DNA of 64,000 bases from Desulfobacteraceae bacterium (lineage in GTDB: Bacteria > Desulfobacterota > Desulfobacteria > Desulfobacterales > Desulfobacteraceae). Below the pieces are notes generated by a model. That model saw nothing but the letters and a program-made list of their open reading frames with translations, had not been told where the DNA came from and searched no databases. The position numbers and the translations under genes are program-made. This document shows, one piece after another, positions 1 through 8,618 of the stretch (positions are counted from its first letter, which is position 1; each line of letters starts with the position of its first letter). The stretch lies in contig JAAEKY010000346.1 of assembly GCA_024227235.1 (NCBI GenBank), positions 23,035 through 87,034 on the forward strand. Direction: 5' to 3'.

Positions 1-458
1 TTGGCCGATGTTAAATTAAATATAAGAACGGTTAGTATTTGTCAATTTAATTATCACAATTCATTAATTTTTTCTTAAAAGCAACTAAAAATACCAATAA
101 ATAACAGCAAATGATTTTTTGAAGACGGCGTTGCTATAGAGATTATATGGAATCCAGTTTGAATATTAGATGTCGCCTTAAAGAATTCTTTATGTATACA
201 TAAAGAATTTTTATAAGAATATGCTGAATAATAAAGCAAAAAGTTCAGCCCATTTTTTTTATGTTTTATTTTAATCAGCATTTATGAAACCTGTTCAAAT
301 AGAATCCCTTGCCAATGAAGTAATGATGGCTTTAAAGAATAAATAAAATATTTATTCACTAAAATTTAAGTGTTGACCAGTTTAAAGGTTGTCACAATTC
401 AGATTACAGTATATATTTTAAATTTGAATACATGGGTATAAAATATAAGGAGCAATTA
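1..458. other. Gene-poor AT-rich leader region
   Basis: No convincing gene lies here. The only notable structure is the perfect palindrome at 184-209, listed separately. A 20-codon reading frame at 284-346 has no ribosome binding site or recognisable motif and may be the tail of a lost gene. The last part must hold the promoter for the thymidylate synthase gene, but I see no clear -35/-10 pair. Confidence 0.4.
184..209. promoter_or_regulatory. Perfect 26-bp palindrome
   Basis: The two 13-base arms (AATTCTTTATGTA and its exact complement) meet at a GTATAC centre with no spacer. The size and symmetry suit a dimeric regulator site, or an unspaced hairpin. No gene start lies immediately next to it, so the target is unknown. 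Confidence 0.4.
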
Positions 459-1262
459 ATGTTACAACCGCTGTTTATCAAAGCGACAAGCCTTTCGGAC
501 GCCTGGTTCCAAACACTGTATCAATGTGTGGAAAAAGGCAGGTCTTTCACAATTAATCGGGGATCTTTTGAGGGCCAAAAAAGACTTGAATTTGATTTTA
601 TAACCATTCATATTACACATCCTGCAAGTATGCCGTTGTTACCCAAGGTAAATCCAGTGCTAGGATTCCCAGATCCTGTGGAAGAAGGTTATCTGGATGA
701 TTATTTGCCATATCTGATGACTGGAGAGGAAAAAGAAGGAGAGTCTTATACCTACGGACAGCGGATTTGTAAATGCGATTTTGAGTATTTGCCTCAAGAT
801 TATAAAGAGATGACAGAAATTTTGATACAAGAAGAAGACATATGGAAAGACAGACAAATTTTAATTAAGGAAAACAATCAATATTTTTTAAACCAGATGG
901 AACTGATGATTTGGACCTATAAAAATAAAGGGTATAGAAATAATCAGATGATTCTACAGGTGGGTGGGCCGTCTGATATGATTCTGCTTGATCCGCCATG
1001 CTTAAGACACATTGATACGCGTATTCAAGACGGAAAGCTTCACTTTTTCCCTTATTTCAGATCATGGGATTTGTATGGCGGCTTTCCTGCAAATCTTGCT
1101 GCTATAGAAATGATGAAACAATATTGCGCAGAGCAAATTGGGGTCGAAAACGGCGAGATTATCGCATCATCAAAGGGCCTTCATATTTATGACTATGTAT
1201 TTGAAATTGCAGAAGCCATACGAGGCAGAACCATTGATGAATTTAAAAATTCCAATGATTAG
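459..1262 (+). CDS. thyA: Thymidylate synthase, methanogen-type (ThyA family)
   Basis: This 267-aa protein should methylate dUMP to dTMP with methylenetetrahydrofolate. The C-terminal half carries the ThyA landmarks: the catalytic cysteine in a DPPC motif (Cys181), a phosphate-binding arginine in FRSWD, a nucleotide-binding asparagine in GGFPANLAAI, and an H-x-Y motif (HIYDY). The N-terminal half is diverged and looks more like the archaeal/methanogen form than bacterial ThyA. An in-frame ATG lies at 432, but AAGGAG at 447-452 sits six bases before the ATG at 459, which is the better start. The gene stands alone and is followed by a bidirectional terminator. Family assignment is firm; the subfamily call is from memory of sequence style. 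Confidence 0.8.
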   Translation: MLQPLFIKATSLSDAWFQTLYQCVEKGRSFTINRGSFEGQKRLEFDFITIHITHPASMPLLPKVNPVLGFPDPVEEGYLDDYLPYLMTGEEKEGESYTYGQRICKCDFEYLPQDYKEMTEILIQEEDIWKDRQILIKENNQYFLNQMELMIWTYKNKGYRNNQMILQVGGPSDMILLDPPCLRHIDTRIQDGKLHFFPYFRSWDLYGGFPANLAAIEMMKQYCAEQIGVENGEIIASSKGLHIYDYVFEIAEAIRGRTIDEFKNSND

Positions 1263-1271
1263 CTAAAAAAA

Positions 1272-1300
1272 GGCTTTTTAAGGTAAATCCTTAAAAAGCC
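1272..1300. terminator. Bidirectional terminator
   Basis: A perfect 12-base inverted repeat (GGCTTTTTAAGG, loop TAAAT) lies between two convergent genes. The A-run just before it becomes a T-run on the minus strand, so it can end the minus-strand gene downstream as well as thyA. Confidence 0.75.
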
Positions 1301-1330
1301 CTTCGTTTATAGTTTTCAACCCAATATTTA

Positions 1331-1537
1331 TTACGTGGAAAGATCTATCTCGCACTGGTCATTTAAGTGAAGCCGGAAAATATAAATTGCCAAAGCAATC
1401 ACTGGCACAGACAGAATAAATCCAAAAACAGGTAAAACCGTAATCCCAATAATAATTAATCCTGCAGCTGCGACCAACATTATTGAACCTAACATAAATT
1501 TAGATATTTTTTGAGGCACACATTCTGTAGCTTTCAT
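1331..1537 (-). CDS. Small two-helix membrane protein, unknown
   Basis: This is a 68-aa protein with two predicted hydrophobic segments (about residues 13-35 and 38-56) separated by a short turn with proline. I do not recognise the family. A longer frame begins at 1570, but a strong AAGGAGG lies just upstream of the ATG at 1537, so the shorter start is preferred. It is convergent with thyA and shares its terminator. The clear ribosome site argues that it is real. The charged cytoplasmic tail has one cysteine (QCEID). Function unknown. Confidence 0.6.
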   Translation of the reverse strand: MKATECVPQKISKFMLGSIMLVAAAGLIIIGITVLPVFGFILSVPVIALAIYIFRLHLNDQCEIDLST

Positions 1538-1686
1538 GATATCCTCCTTTTTATAGTTTTCAAAGATCAAACAGCATTTTAGTATGATATTTTTTTAATT
1601 ATGTTCAATTAAAAAGGGATATTACCCTAAAGTTTCTTAATGCTATTTATATCCTTTAATATAAGAACAATATTTGAAAAGGCAAT

Positions 1687-2075
1687 ATGGGAATATTGGG
1701 TCTTTCTCGCCATATGGAATTTTTCTATGCATATCTATTGATTCTAAAGCATTAATAATAAATGGGAACAATGGTATGAGACTTGGCGCGATATTTTTTT
1801 AAGCAAATAATTGATGAAAAATTTGTAGACTCCGATTTTAAAGAGTTTTTACAAAAAAGAATGCCACATTTGCTCAATCACAATGAAAGTGATAGCGGAT
1901 TTTGAAGAAAAAGAGGAATCTATTATAGAGATGCTTAATAAACTCAATATTTCAAAACAGGATTATGACGCCCTGAAAGATGCGGAAACTGCAATCCCAA
2001 AATAGTAATTAAAATTTGCAGCTACCTTGGCATTGAGGGAGAATTTAAAAATTGTCCTAAATTAAAATATGTTCT
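1687..2075 (+). pseudogene. Decayed Cys-pair (zinc-ribbon-like) gene with several frameshifts
   Basis: No single frame is open, but stitching frames at short homopolymer runs gives a continuous protein-like text. It starts at ATG 1687 (MGILGLSRHMEF) and shifts near 1745, at the T7 run at 1794-1800, near the A6 run at 1853 and near 1980. The stitched protein contains ECHIC, then an acidic/helical stretch (MLNKLNISKQDYDAL), then CGNC and a third cysteine-containing tail. Two CxxC pairs separated by about 45 residues are typical of a zinc ribbon or rubredoxin-like fold. The intact parent family is not recognised. The reconstruction is my inference and could be chance. Confidence 0.4.
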
Positions 2076-2718
2076 ATTTTTTAGATAGAACAATAGCAGT
2101 TTCTGGGCAAGTAGTAATGCATAACCCGCAGCCATAACAAGAATTTGGATCATACATCATTTGTATGTTTTTATATGTCCTGGCATTGAATTCACACCGG
2201 TCTGCACATTCACCGCAATGAATGCATTTTTGGGGATCATCGTAAGCGATATAGTCTGATTTTGTTAAGATATACTCTTTGCCATATGTCATGACAAGCT
2301 GAAGATCATGGCAGCAACACGAACAGCAACTGCACAGGGCAAAGACTTCATGGTCTGGCTGGTAAAGCGTCAAATGAACAAGGCCTGATTGATTGGCTTG
2401 CGTTAATACAGTCTTTGCCTCGTTAAACTCAACCTTTTTAGACAATCCTTTTTCAATCCATTTTTCTCCGGTTTTGTTTAAAACAAAACAAACTTCCAAA
2501 GGTTTGTTACAATTTTTATATTTCTGGCGGCAGATACATTTGGCAAGGGTTATTAACTTGGCCTCTTTTAAAACCTGTGTTGCCTGCTGGGAAGGAATAA
2601 TGTGTTTCACATTCTCGATAGACTCTGTTATAGGAATGACTTTTGAAGAATATGAGATTAAATCCTGTTCTATCCATTTGTCATATTTATTGATAAATCC
2701 TTTAAGATAAGTGTCCAT
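2074..2718 (-). CDS. 4Fe-4S ferredoxin-type protein
   Basis: This 214-aa protein ends in two classic ferredoxin clusters: CIHCGECADRC (about residues 165-175) and CYGCGLCITTC (about 194-204), each followed by a proline or nearby partner cysteine. The N-terminal half has further cysteines (CICRQKY..C) and an unusual dense stretch CSCCSCCC near residue 130 that could bind another metal centre. It is likely a cytoplasmic electron carrier or a redox sensor. The start codon overlaps the stop of the upstream GntR gene (TAATG), so the two are translationally coupled, and the regulator probably controls this gene. The partner oxidoreductase is not in the window. Confidence 0.75.
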   Translation of the reverse strand: MDTYLKGFINKYDKWIEQDLISYSSKVIPITESIENVKHIIPSQQATQVLKEAKLITLAKCICRQKYKNCNKPLEVCFVLNKTGEKWIEKGLSKKVEFNEAKTVLTQANQSGLVHLTLYQPDHEVFALCSCCSCCCHDLQLVMTYGKEYILTKSDYIAYDDPQKCIHCGECADRCEFNARTYKNIQMMYDPNSCYGCGLCITTCPETAIVLSKK

Positions 2719-3674
2719 TAACTAGTGGCTCCTTTTGTTAGCCTTGATATGATAAAATCAAGACTTGGTGGATCAATTTCTAAGTCTACACAATGTATGT
2801 TTTTGTGAGTTGGGAAGCGTTCAGTTAAATTGGCATAGACATAATTTGTGGCAAAAATGATATTGCAGGATTCAAGCATCGACTGTATGCCTTTTTTGTC
2901 ATTAATTCCCACATGAACTCGATTAAGGGATGATCCAGATGATAAATAGGTGGTTTTAAAAAACGCAGTTGAACTTTTTTTGGAGATGCAGCAATACCCG
3001 ACACGGGTTCCAGCACGTAATTGCATCATTTGATTCATGATTTGAAAGTCTGTTTTTATCACAAATCCAATGGTGTTAAGCGGCAGATCAGGTACAGTGG
3101 CTTTAAGTTCTTTCATATGGTTCATTCCACAAAGGATGAAATCGTATTCTTTAGCCCGTTTTATAAATTTTTTTGGAAATGTTTCAATATCCTGAATCAG
3201 CATAAAGTGTGAATCAATGGTGCATCTTTTTTTTATTGATTTATCCAAAGTTTCCAAAACTTCGTAATTGCAATCGATCAGGATAACTTTGCCCCCTTTT
3301 TGAGCTTGCCGAGACTTTTTTAAGAGCCCTGAAATAAAAAAATTATTAATACTCTCGGCTGCGAATCCATATTGGACAGCATGGTCGTATGCCAGTTGAA
3401 ATATTTCCTCTAGTTTTTCTCTGTCTTGTTGGGGACTGATTTTTTTGACAAAGGTGCCAGATCCTCTAATTATATTAAGAAAGCTTTCTTGTTCCAGCTC
3501 CTTGTATGCCAGAGCCACTGTATTCCGGTTAATATTTAAAAGCAGTCCCAGATCTTTTGCTGACAGCAGCATTTCTCCAGGTGTTAGACAGCCATCTTCG
3601 ATCATGGATTTTATTTGCCGCTTGATCTGCTCTTTGATACCAATGGGAAAGTTTTTAAGTATTGAAATTTCCAT
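2718..3674 (-). CDS. GntR-family transcriptional regulator
   Basis: Residues 1-78 form a GntR winged helix (IKEQIKRQIKSMIEDG, then SAKDLGLLLNINRNTVALAYKEL, ending RGSGTFV). The remaining 240 residues are not an aminotransferase domain as in MocR proteins. They look like an alpha/beta domain with repeated hydrophobic strands that I cannot assign, presumably effector-binding. No ribosome site is evident before the ATG. A perfect 24-bp palindrome lies only nine bases upstream, so autoregulation is likely. It forms an operon with the 4Fe-4S protein through a TAATG overlap, which suggests the regulator responds to a redox or metabolite signal linked to that protein. Confidence 0.8.
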   Translation of the reverse strand: MEISILKNFPIGIKEQIKRQIKSMIEDGCLTPGEMLLSAKDLGLLLNINRNTVALAYKELEQESFLNIIRGSGTFVKKISPQQDREKLEEIFQLAYDHAVQYGFAAESINNFFISGLLKKSRQAQKGGKVILIDCNYEVLETLDKSIKKRCTIDSHFMLIQDIETFPKKFIKRAKEYDFILCGMNHMKELKATVPDLPLNTIGFVIKTDFQIMNQMMQLRAGTRVGYCCISKKSSTAFFKTTYLSSGSSLNRVHVGINDKKGIQSMLESCNIIFATNYVYANLTERFPTHKNIHCVDLEIDPPSLDFIISRLTKGATS

Positions 3675-3682
3675 AATTATCT

Positions 3683-3706
3683 ATATACATAGTTAACTAT
3701 GTATAT
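3683..3706. promoter_or_regulatory. Perfect 24-bp operator-like palindrome of the GntR gene
   Basis: Twelve-base arms (ATATACATAGTT and its complement) centre on GTTAAC with no spacer, directly upstream of the GntR start on the minus strand. GntR dimers bind short palindromes, and self-repression from such a site is common in the family. That this is the operator is inference. Confidence 0.65.
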
Positions 3707-3886
3707 GTCAAACAAGAATTTTAGTCTGGTCCTAATATTTTTCAGGAGCATGTAAAAGATTTTTATGGATCCTTTGGGCTTAAAACATCATCCAAGGCCA
3801 TCTTGAGGATGGAATATTGAATAATGATATGATCAGGAAAGGTAAAAAAAACCAGGATTTATCATATTAATTTTTCCAAAGAAAAC

Positions 3887-4381
3887 TTATTCTTTTGGAA
3901 GCCGGACAACCAATACAGGGATTTCACTGCTTTGTACTACTTTCCTGGCAGTTCCTCCGATTAGAAGGGCACTTTGCAGTATATTGTGCCCATAGCTGCC
4001 CATAACAATCATATCAGCATTTATATCTTTTGAAATAGTAAGGATCTCATCTGTAGGATTTCCTTTTGTGATTTTAATATCTTCTACTAAAAGTCTGCAA
4101 GAATCAAATTGGTCATTCATTTCTTTGCAAAAATTTTCTATTCTTGAGATAATTTTTTGATTTAAATACTCAAGTTTATCAGCTTTGAGCTTATCCCACT
4201 CTTCTTGCCCCATTATTTCTTTTACCTGAATTTCTACAGTATGATTTATGCTTTCCATGACAAACAAAATAGTGATAGAAGCATCATAGCGTTGGGCAAG
4301 ATCTGCAGCATACCCAAAGGCATATTTGGCGTTTTCTGAAAGGTCAGTTGCATAGAGTATTCTTTTGACTTCAGGAATCAT
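3887..4381 (-). CDS. Universal stress protein (UspA family)
   Basis: This single-domain 164-aa protein has the Usp fold signature: N-terminal RILYATDLSENA with the ATP-contacting aspartate, and a C-terminal GSYGHNILQSALLIGGTARKVV, matching the ATP-binding G-x2-G-x9-G-(S/T) pattern, followed by the usual terminal strand IPVLVVR. It probably binds ATP and acts as a stress-responsive cytoplasmic protein. A helical insert of about 30 charged residues (55-95) makes it slightly longer than the 140-150 residues usual for the family. It is monocistronic as far as can be seen. Confidence 0.85.
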   Translation of the reverse strand: MIPEVKRILYATDLSENAKYAFGYAADLAQRYDASITILFVMESINHTVEIQVKEIMGQEEWDKLKADKLEYLNQKIISRIENFCKEMNDQFDSCRLLVEDIKITKGNPTDEILTISKDINADMIVMGSYGHNILQSALLIGGTARKVVQSSEIPVLVVRLPKE

Positions 4382-4644
4382 TTTGTACTCCTTATGGGTT
4401 ATTGATCAATAATATAGAACAAGGATAACAAAAATTGAGTCTTTTATAAATATTGAAAATTATTTTAATATAGCGTCAAGGGCCTGGGATACAAATTTTA
4501 ATATGAACGAATGCCTTTCGGACTATTCCAAGCAGGTCAAAGAAAGGATCTCTCGATCTAAAAACGAATATGCATAAATTCAGTGCTGATAAACTTGCAG
4601 AAATTTGATATGATACAATATTCTTAATTTTTTAGGAGTTGATT

Positions 4645-7227
4645 TTGGAGACATTAAACATCTGGTCCATGACTTATAGTTTTTTTTCATTTGTTGCCGG
4701 ATTTGTATCCTTGTCAATTGCTATATATCTGTCTCCCCACTGGAAAAATATAAGCGCAAGACTATTGATGCTTTTAATGGTCTCCGTTGCTGTGTGGACT
4801 TTAGCATGTGGCATGGAATTTATCAGTCCAACGCTTATGCTTAAACTTTATTGGGTCAAAATTGAGTATTTAGGAAGTGTATGGCTTGGCGTATTAATTT
4901 TTAGCTTTATGTTAACCATTTCAAAAAAGAAATGGCAACTGAACAAGACAGGATATTTCCTTTTAAGTATTGTTCCAGTTCTGATCATTTTTTTAGTCAT
5001 AACAAATGACAATCATCACCTGATGTGGAGCAAAGTATGGCTTGAAATAGGTGCCAATGCACCTGTTCTGGTTTACATAAGAAAATTCGGATTCTGGTTC
5101 TTCGTGGCTTACTCCTATACGTTAACTTTTCTGGCAACTGTGATTTTAATACAATCTCTGATAACCTCCCGAGGGCTTTTTCGAAAGCACTTGTTGATCA
5201 TATTAATCGGTATCGCATCGCCTTGGATTCCTAACGTATTTTATGTGCTAGGGGTTGAAAATCTGAAATATATTGACTTGACTCCTGCGGCATTTACTAT
5301 CAGTGGAATCGCATTCTCATGGGGGTTGCTACGATATCAAATGCTCAATTTGATCCCGGTTACTCATGAAACCGTGATAGAAAGCATGGGCGATCCGGTT
5401 ATTACTTTAGATATGAATGATCGAATCTTAGATGTTAATAAAGCGGCACAAGTTTTGTTGAAAATTAAAAAAGTTTTACCTGCTCATGAGACATTAAAAG
5501 AAAAATTCCCGCTCCTTTTTGAATATCTTGTAAAATATAGACGAGATCCCCGAGTTGAGACTGAAACATCATTTGTTTTTGAAGCATTTGCAAAATATTG
5601 GAATTATAGAGTCTTCCCATTGCTTAATCGAAACGAAAAGCATTTTGGGTGGGTGATTATCTTAAGGGACATTACCGATAGGAAGAGAGCTGAAAATGCG
5701 CTAAAAGAAAGCGAAAGAATCCAAAGAATAATGCTGGGAGCTACTCCAAATCCAGTAGTGTATTATAATGAGACAGGAGAAGTGACCTACATAAATCCTG
5801 CCTTTACAAAGGTGTTTGGCTGGCACATTGGTGAACTTTTAGGAAAAAAAATAGATTTTGTACCAAAAGAAAATTTATCAGAAACACAAGAAGCCATACA
5901 AAAAACATTTGACCAGCCAGATTGCAATAATGATTTTATCACAAAAAGATATACAAAATCAGGAGAAATCCTTGATGTCAGTGTCATTTCTGCACTGTAT
6001 CGAGCAAAAGATGGAAGCCCTTCCAGTATGGTTGTAAATCTCACCGATATTACACAAATAAAAAAAACAGAACGAGAGCTGAGGAATGCAAAGAATTATA
6101 TCAGGAGCATTGTTAATTCAATGCCTTCAATTCTTATAGGTCTCAATGCCCAGGGTATTGTTACACAATGGAATACCGAAGCTGCTCGGTTGACCGGGAT
6201 ACGAGCAGACCAGGCTGAAGAAAGATCACTCAAAGAGGCTTTCCCTCAGCTTTCAACCAATATTTCTAATATAGAGCAGATTATAGCGGAACAAAAGGTC
6301 AGAAAGGAAACAAAAATCACCTTGCCAATAGATGGGAAGACAATTTTGACGGATATTACAATCTATCCCATTTTATCGGATAATTTTTATGGAGTTGTCA
6401 TACGGATAGATGATATCAGTGAAAGGGTCAGAATCGAAGAAATGATGATTCAATCTGAAAAGATGCTGTCTCTTGGCGGCCTTGCTGCTGGTATGGCTCA
6501 TGAAATAAATAATCCCCTGGCGGGTATCATACAAAATACCCAGGTCATTCAAAATCGGTTGAGCAAGGATCTTCCTGCAAATACAAAAGCGTCGGAAGAA
6601 TGCGGGATAAATCTTGAAGATTTAAAGACGTACATGGAAAAAAGGAATGTTTTTTCTCTGCTGGATTCTTTAAAATCCTCTGGTCAAAGGGCTGCACAGA
6701 TTGTATCAAATATGCTGTCATTCAGTCGGAAAAGTGACCGCCGTAAGTCCACACATCACCTTCATGAAATCATGGAATCCACTATTGATCTGGCTAAAAA
6801 TGATTACAGTATGAAAAAACAATATGATTTTTGTTCCATTGAAATTATAAGAGAATATCAAGAAGGAGTACGACCCATCTTGTGTGAAATGAGTGAGATT
6901 CAACAGGTGTTTTTAAATATTCTGAAAAATGGGGCAGAAGCCATGGCAGAGGAGAAGATTTCATCTCCTCTGTTTATTATCAGATATTTTCGTAACATGG
7001 ATCAGGTCGTATTTGAGATAGAAGACAATGGCCCTGGTATTGATTGGGAAACAAGAAAACGAATATTTGAGCCCTTTTTTACAACCAAGGATGTGGGTTC
7101 CGGGACAGGATTAGGGTTATCGGTTTCATATTTTATTATTACAGAAAATCATAGAGGTGTTTTGGCAGTAGAATCAACTCCGGGAAAAGGGACAACCTTT
7201 ATCATAAAATTACCTATAAATGGGTAA
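4645..7227 (+). CDS. 7TM-PAS sensor histidine kinase
   Basis: The 860-aa protein has an N-terminal block of seven predicted membrane helices (about 5-225, the histidine-kinase 7TM type), three PAS domains (about 245-345, 360-475 and 485-595), then HisKA with the phospho-acceptor His619 in GMAHEINNPL, and a HATPase domain with NILKNGAEAM, EDNGPGI and GTGLGLS. It resembles NtrB-like kinases that feed sigma-54 response regulators, but no receiver domain or regulator gene is adjacent. Two TTG codons are possible. AGGAG at 4634-4638 directly abuts the TTG at 4639 but is six bases from the TTG at 4645, so the latter is chosen. The signal is unknown. Confidence 0.85.
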   Translation: METLNIWSMTYSFFSFVAGFVSLSIAIYLSPHWKNISARLLMLLMVSVAVWTLACGMEFISPTLMLKLYWVKIEYLGSVWLGVLIFSFMLTISKKKWQLNKTGYFLLSIVPVLIIFLVITNDNHHLMWSKVWLEIGANAPVLVYIRKFGFWFFVAYSYTLTFLATVILIQSLITSRGLFRKHLLIILIGIASPWIPNVFYVLGVENLKYIDLTPAAFTISGIAFSWGLLRYQMLNLIPVTHETVIESMGDPVITLDMNDRILDVNKAAQVLLKIKKVLPAHETLKEKFPLLFEYLVKYRRDPRVETETSFVFEAFAKYWNYRVFPLLNRNEKHFGWVIILRDITDRKRAENALKESERIQRIMLGATPNPVVYYNETGEVTYINPAFTKVFGWHIGELLGKKIDFVPKENLSETQEAIQKTFDQPDCNNDFITKRYTKSGEILDVSVISALYRAKDGSPSSMVVNLTDITQIKKTERELRNAKNYIRSIVNSMPSILIGLNAQGIVTQWNTEAARLTGIRADQAEERSLKEAFPQLSTNISNIEQIIAEQKVRKETKITLPIDGKTILTDITIYPILSDNFYGVVIRIDDISERVRIEEMMIQSEKMLSLGGLAAGMAHEINNPLAGIIQNTQVIQNRLSKDLPANTKASEECGINLEDLKTYMEKRNVFSLLDSLKSSGQRAAQIVSNMLSFSRKSDRRKSTHHLHEIMESTIDLAKNDYSMKKQYDFCSIEIIREYQEGVRPILCEMSEIQQVFLNILKNGAEAMAEEKISSPLFIIRYFRNMDQVVFEIEDNGPGIDWETRKRIFEPFFTTKDVGSGTGLGLSVSYFIITENHRGVLAVESTPGKGTTFIIKLPING

Positions 7228-7508
7228 AAAACATTTTTTGGTTTTAAATTGGAGCAATATACTATAATTATGGCTAAGGAACACAAATTTTATAACTTGA
7301 GTGAAATTGTTAGTCTTTTGCCCCATCGACTGCGTTGCACCAACGGTCTAATACATAGAGTATTAAATTTTTGACGCGTTTTTTAGATGAATTAAAATTC
7401 TACACTATTTTGGGCTCAGTTTATTTGATTCGCAGGCCTAATTATGATTTTCGGTTTTTTTTGAGGCAATCTCCGCTTTACTAAAGGAAGATGCATACAT
7501 AGAGGTAT

Positions 7509-8600
7509 ATGGATAACAAAGAACAGAAGTTAACGAAAGCTGAAGTGAGTTCCTTAATCTCCAGGTGGAATGAAAAAGATTCTGATGGAGAGGGGACGTC
7601 TTTAATCCATATGATCAAAAAACTTAAAACCGGATGTAAAAAAGATAACGTTCAACGCCCGTTGCAACTCGATTTAAGAGGAATCACTTTACTCCATGAA
7701 GACCTTAGTGATTTGGATTTGTCTGGATATGATTTGTCCTATGCCAATCTTAACCGGTCCAATCTGTCGGGAACAATTTTTAGTTATTCAACCTTTCATA
7801 AGGCAAGCCTTGAACAAACAATTCTAGATGAGTGTGAGTTCCTCGGTTCTGATTTAAGTTATGCAAGTCTAAATGAGTGCAGTGCTAAAAGATGTGGGTT
7901 TGGAGGGGCTGATTTATCATACACAAGTATGATAAATGCAGACTTAAGTGATGCCACGTTAAGCCGTTCAAAATTGGTTCACGCTGATCTAAGAGCTTCT
8001 AACTTGGAAAATGCAAGGCTGTCAGAGGCAGATTTACAAAAGGCAATTTTTACCCGAGCAAAACTTTTAGAAAGTGATTTAAAACATAGCAATGTAAACG
8101 AAACAAATTTTGAACTGGCTGATATGCAGGGTTGTCGGCTCCTTGGAATTAAAAATTTTAAAAAAGCAAAGTGGATTGGTGCGGATATCAGAGGATTGGA
8201 TTTACGAGGGGCTTATCTTGTTAGACGATATATTGCAGATGAAAATTATTTATATGAATTTCAGACAAGCTCCCGGCTTCATAGAGCTATTTATTTAATC
8301 TGGTGGGCATCGTCTGATTGTGGAAGAAGCCTTTTCAGATGGTTTGTGTGGTTGTTTTGTGCGACCTTGATCTTTGCTGCTATTTACACACAGGTGGACA
8401 TTGACTATGGTAAGCATGTTACATGGTTTTCACCTGTATATTTTAGCTTTGTCACCTTGACCACCCTTGGATATGGGGATGCGGTTCCCTCATCTTTAAC
8501 GGCGCAAATATTTGTGACACTACAGGCGGTAACTGGATATATGGGGCTAGGCGGGCTTTTAAGTATTTTAGGGAATAAAATGGCTCGGCGGGCAGAATAA
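7509..8600 (+). CDS. Pentapeptide-repeat protein with two-TM potassium channel module
   Basis: Residues about 55-235 are pentapeptide repeats of the A(D/N)Lxx type (for example DLSDLDLSGYDLSYANLNRSNLSG), expected to form a right-handed quadrilateral beta helix. Near residues 275-300 a membrane helix follows, then a pore loop with the K+ selectivity filter TLGYGD (about 320), and a second membrane helix to the end. The layout fits a tetrameric two-TM K+ channel with a large cytoplasmic N-terminal repeat domain. The ligand of the repeat domain is unknown. The HDOD gene follows after 18 bases and may be co-transcribed. Confidence 0.85.
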   Translation: MDNKEQKLTKAEVSSLISRWNEKDSDGEGTSLIHMIKKLKTGCKKDNVQRPLQLDLRGITLLHEDLSDLDLSGYDLSYANLNRSNLSGTIFSYSTFHKASLEQTILDECEFLGSDLSYASLNECSAKRCGFGGADLSYTSMINADLSDATLSRSKLVHADLRASNLENARLSEADLQKAIFTRAKLLESDLKHSNVNETNFELADMQGCRLLGIKNFKKAKWIGADIRGLDLRGAYLVRRYIADENYLYEFQTSSRLHRAIYLIWWASSDCGRSLFRWFVWLFCATLIFAAIYTQVDIDYGKHVTWFSPVYFSFVTLTTLGYGDAVPSSLTAQIFVTLQAVTGYMGLGGLLSILGNKMARRAE

Positions 8601-8618
8601 AATAATCAAAGGTGGGTT

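Noticed and set aside
75..281. 68-codon minus-strand frame
   Set aside because: Low-complexity translation, overlaps the 26-bp palindrome, no ribosome site.
4503..4577. 24-codon frame before the 7TM kinase
   Set aside because: The text looks protein-like and can be extended upstream without a start, but it has no ribosome site and is too short to support.
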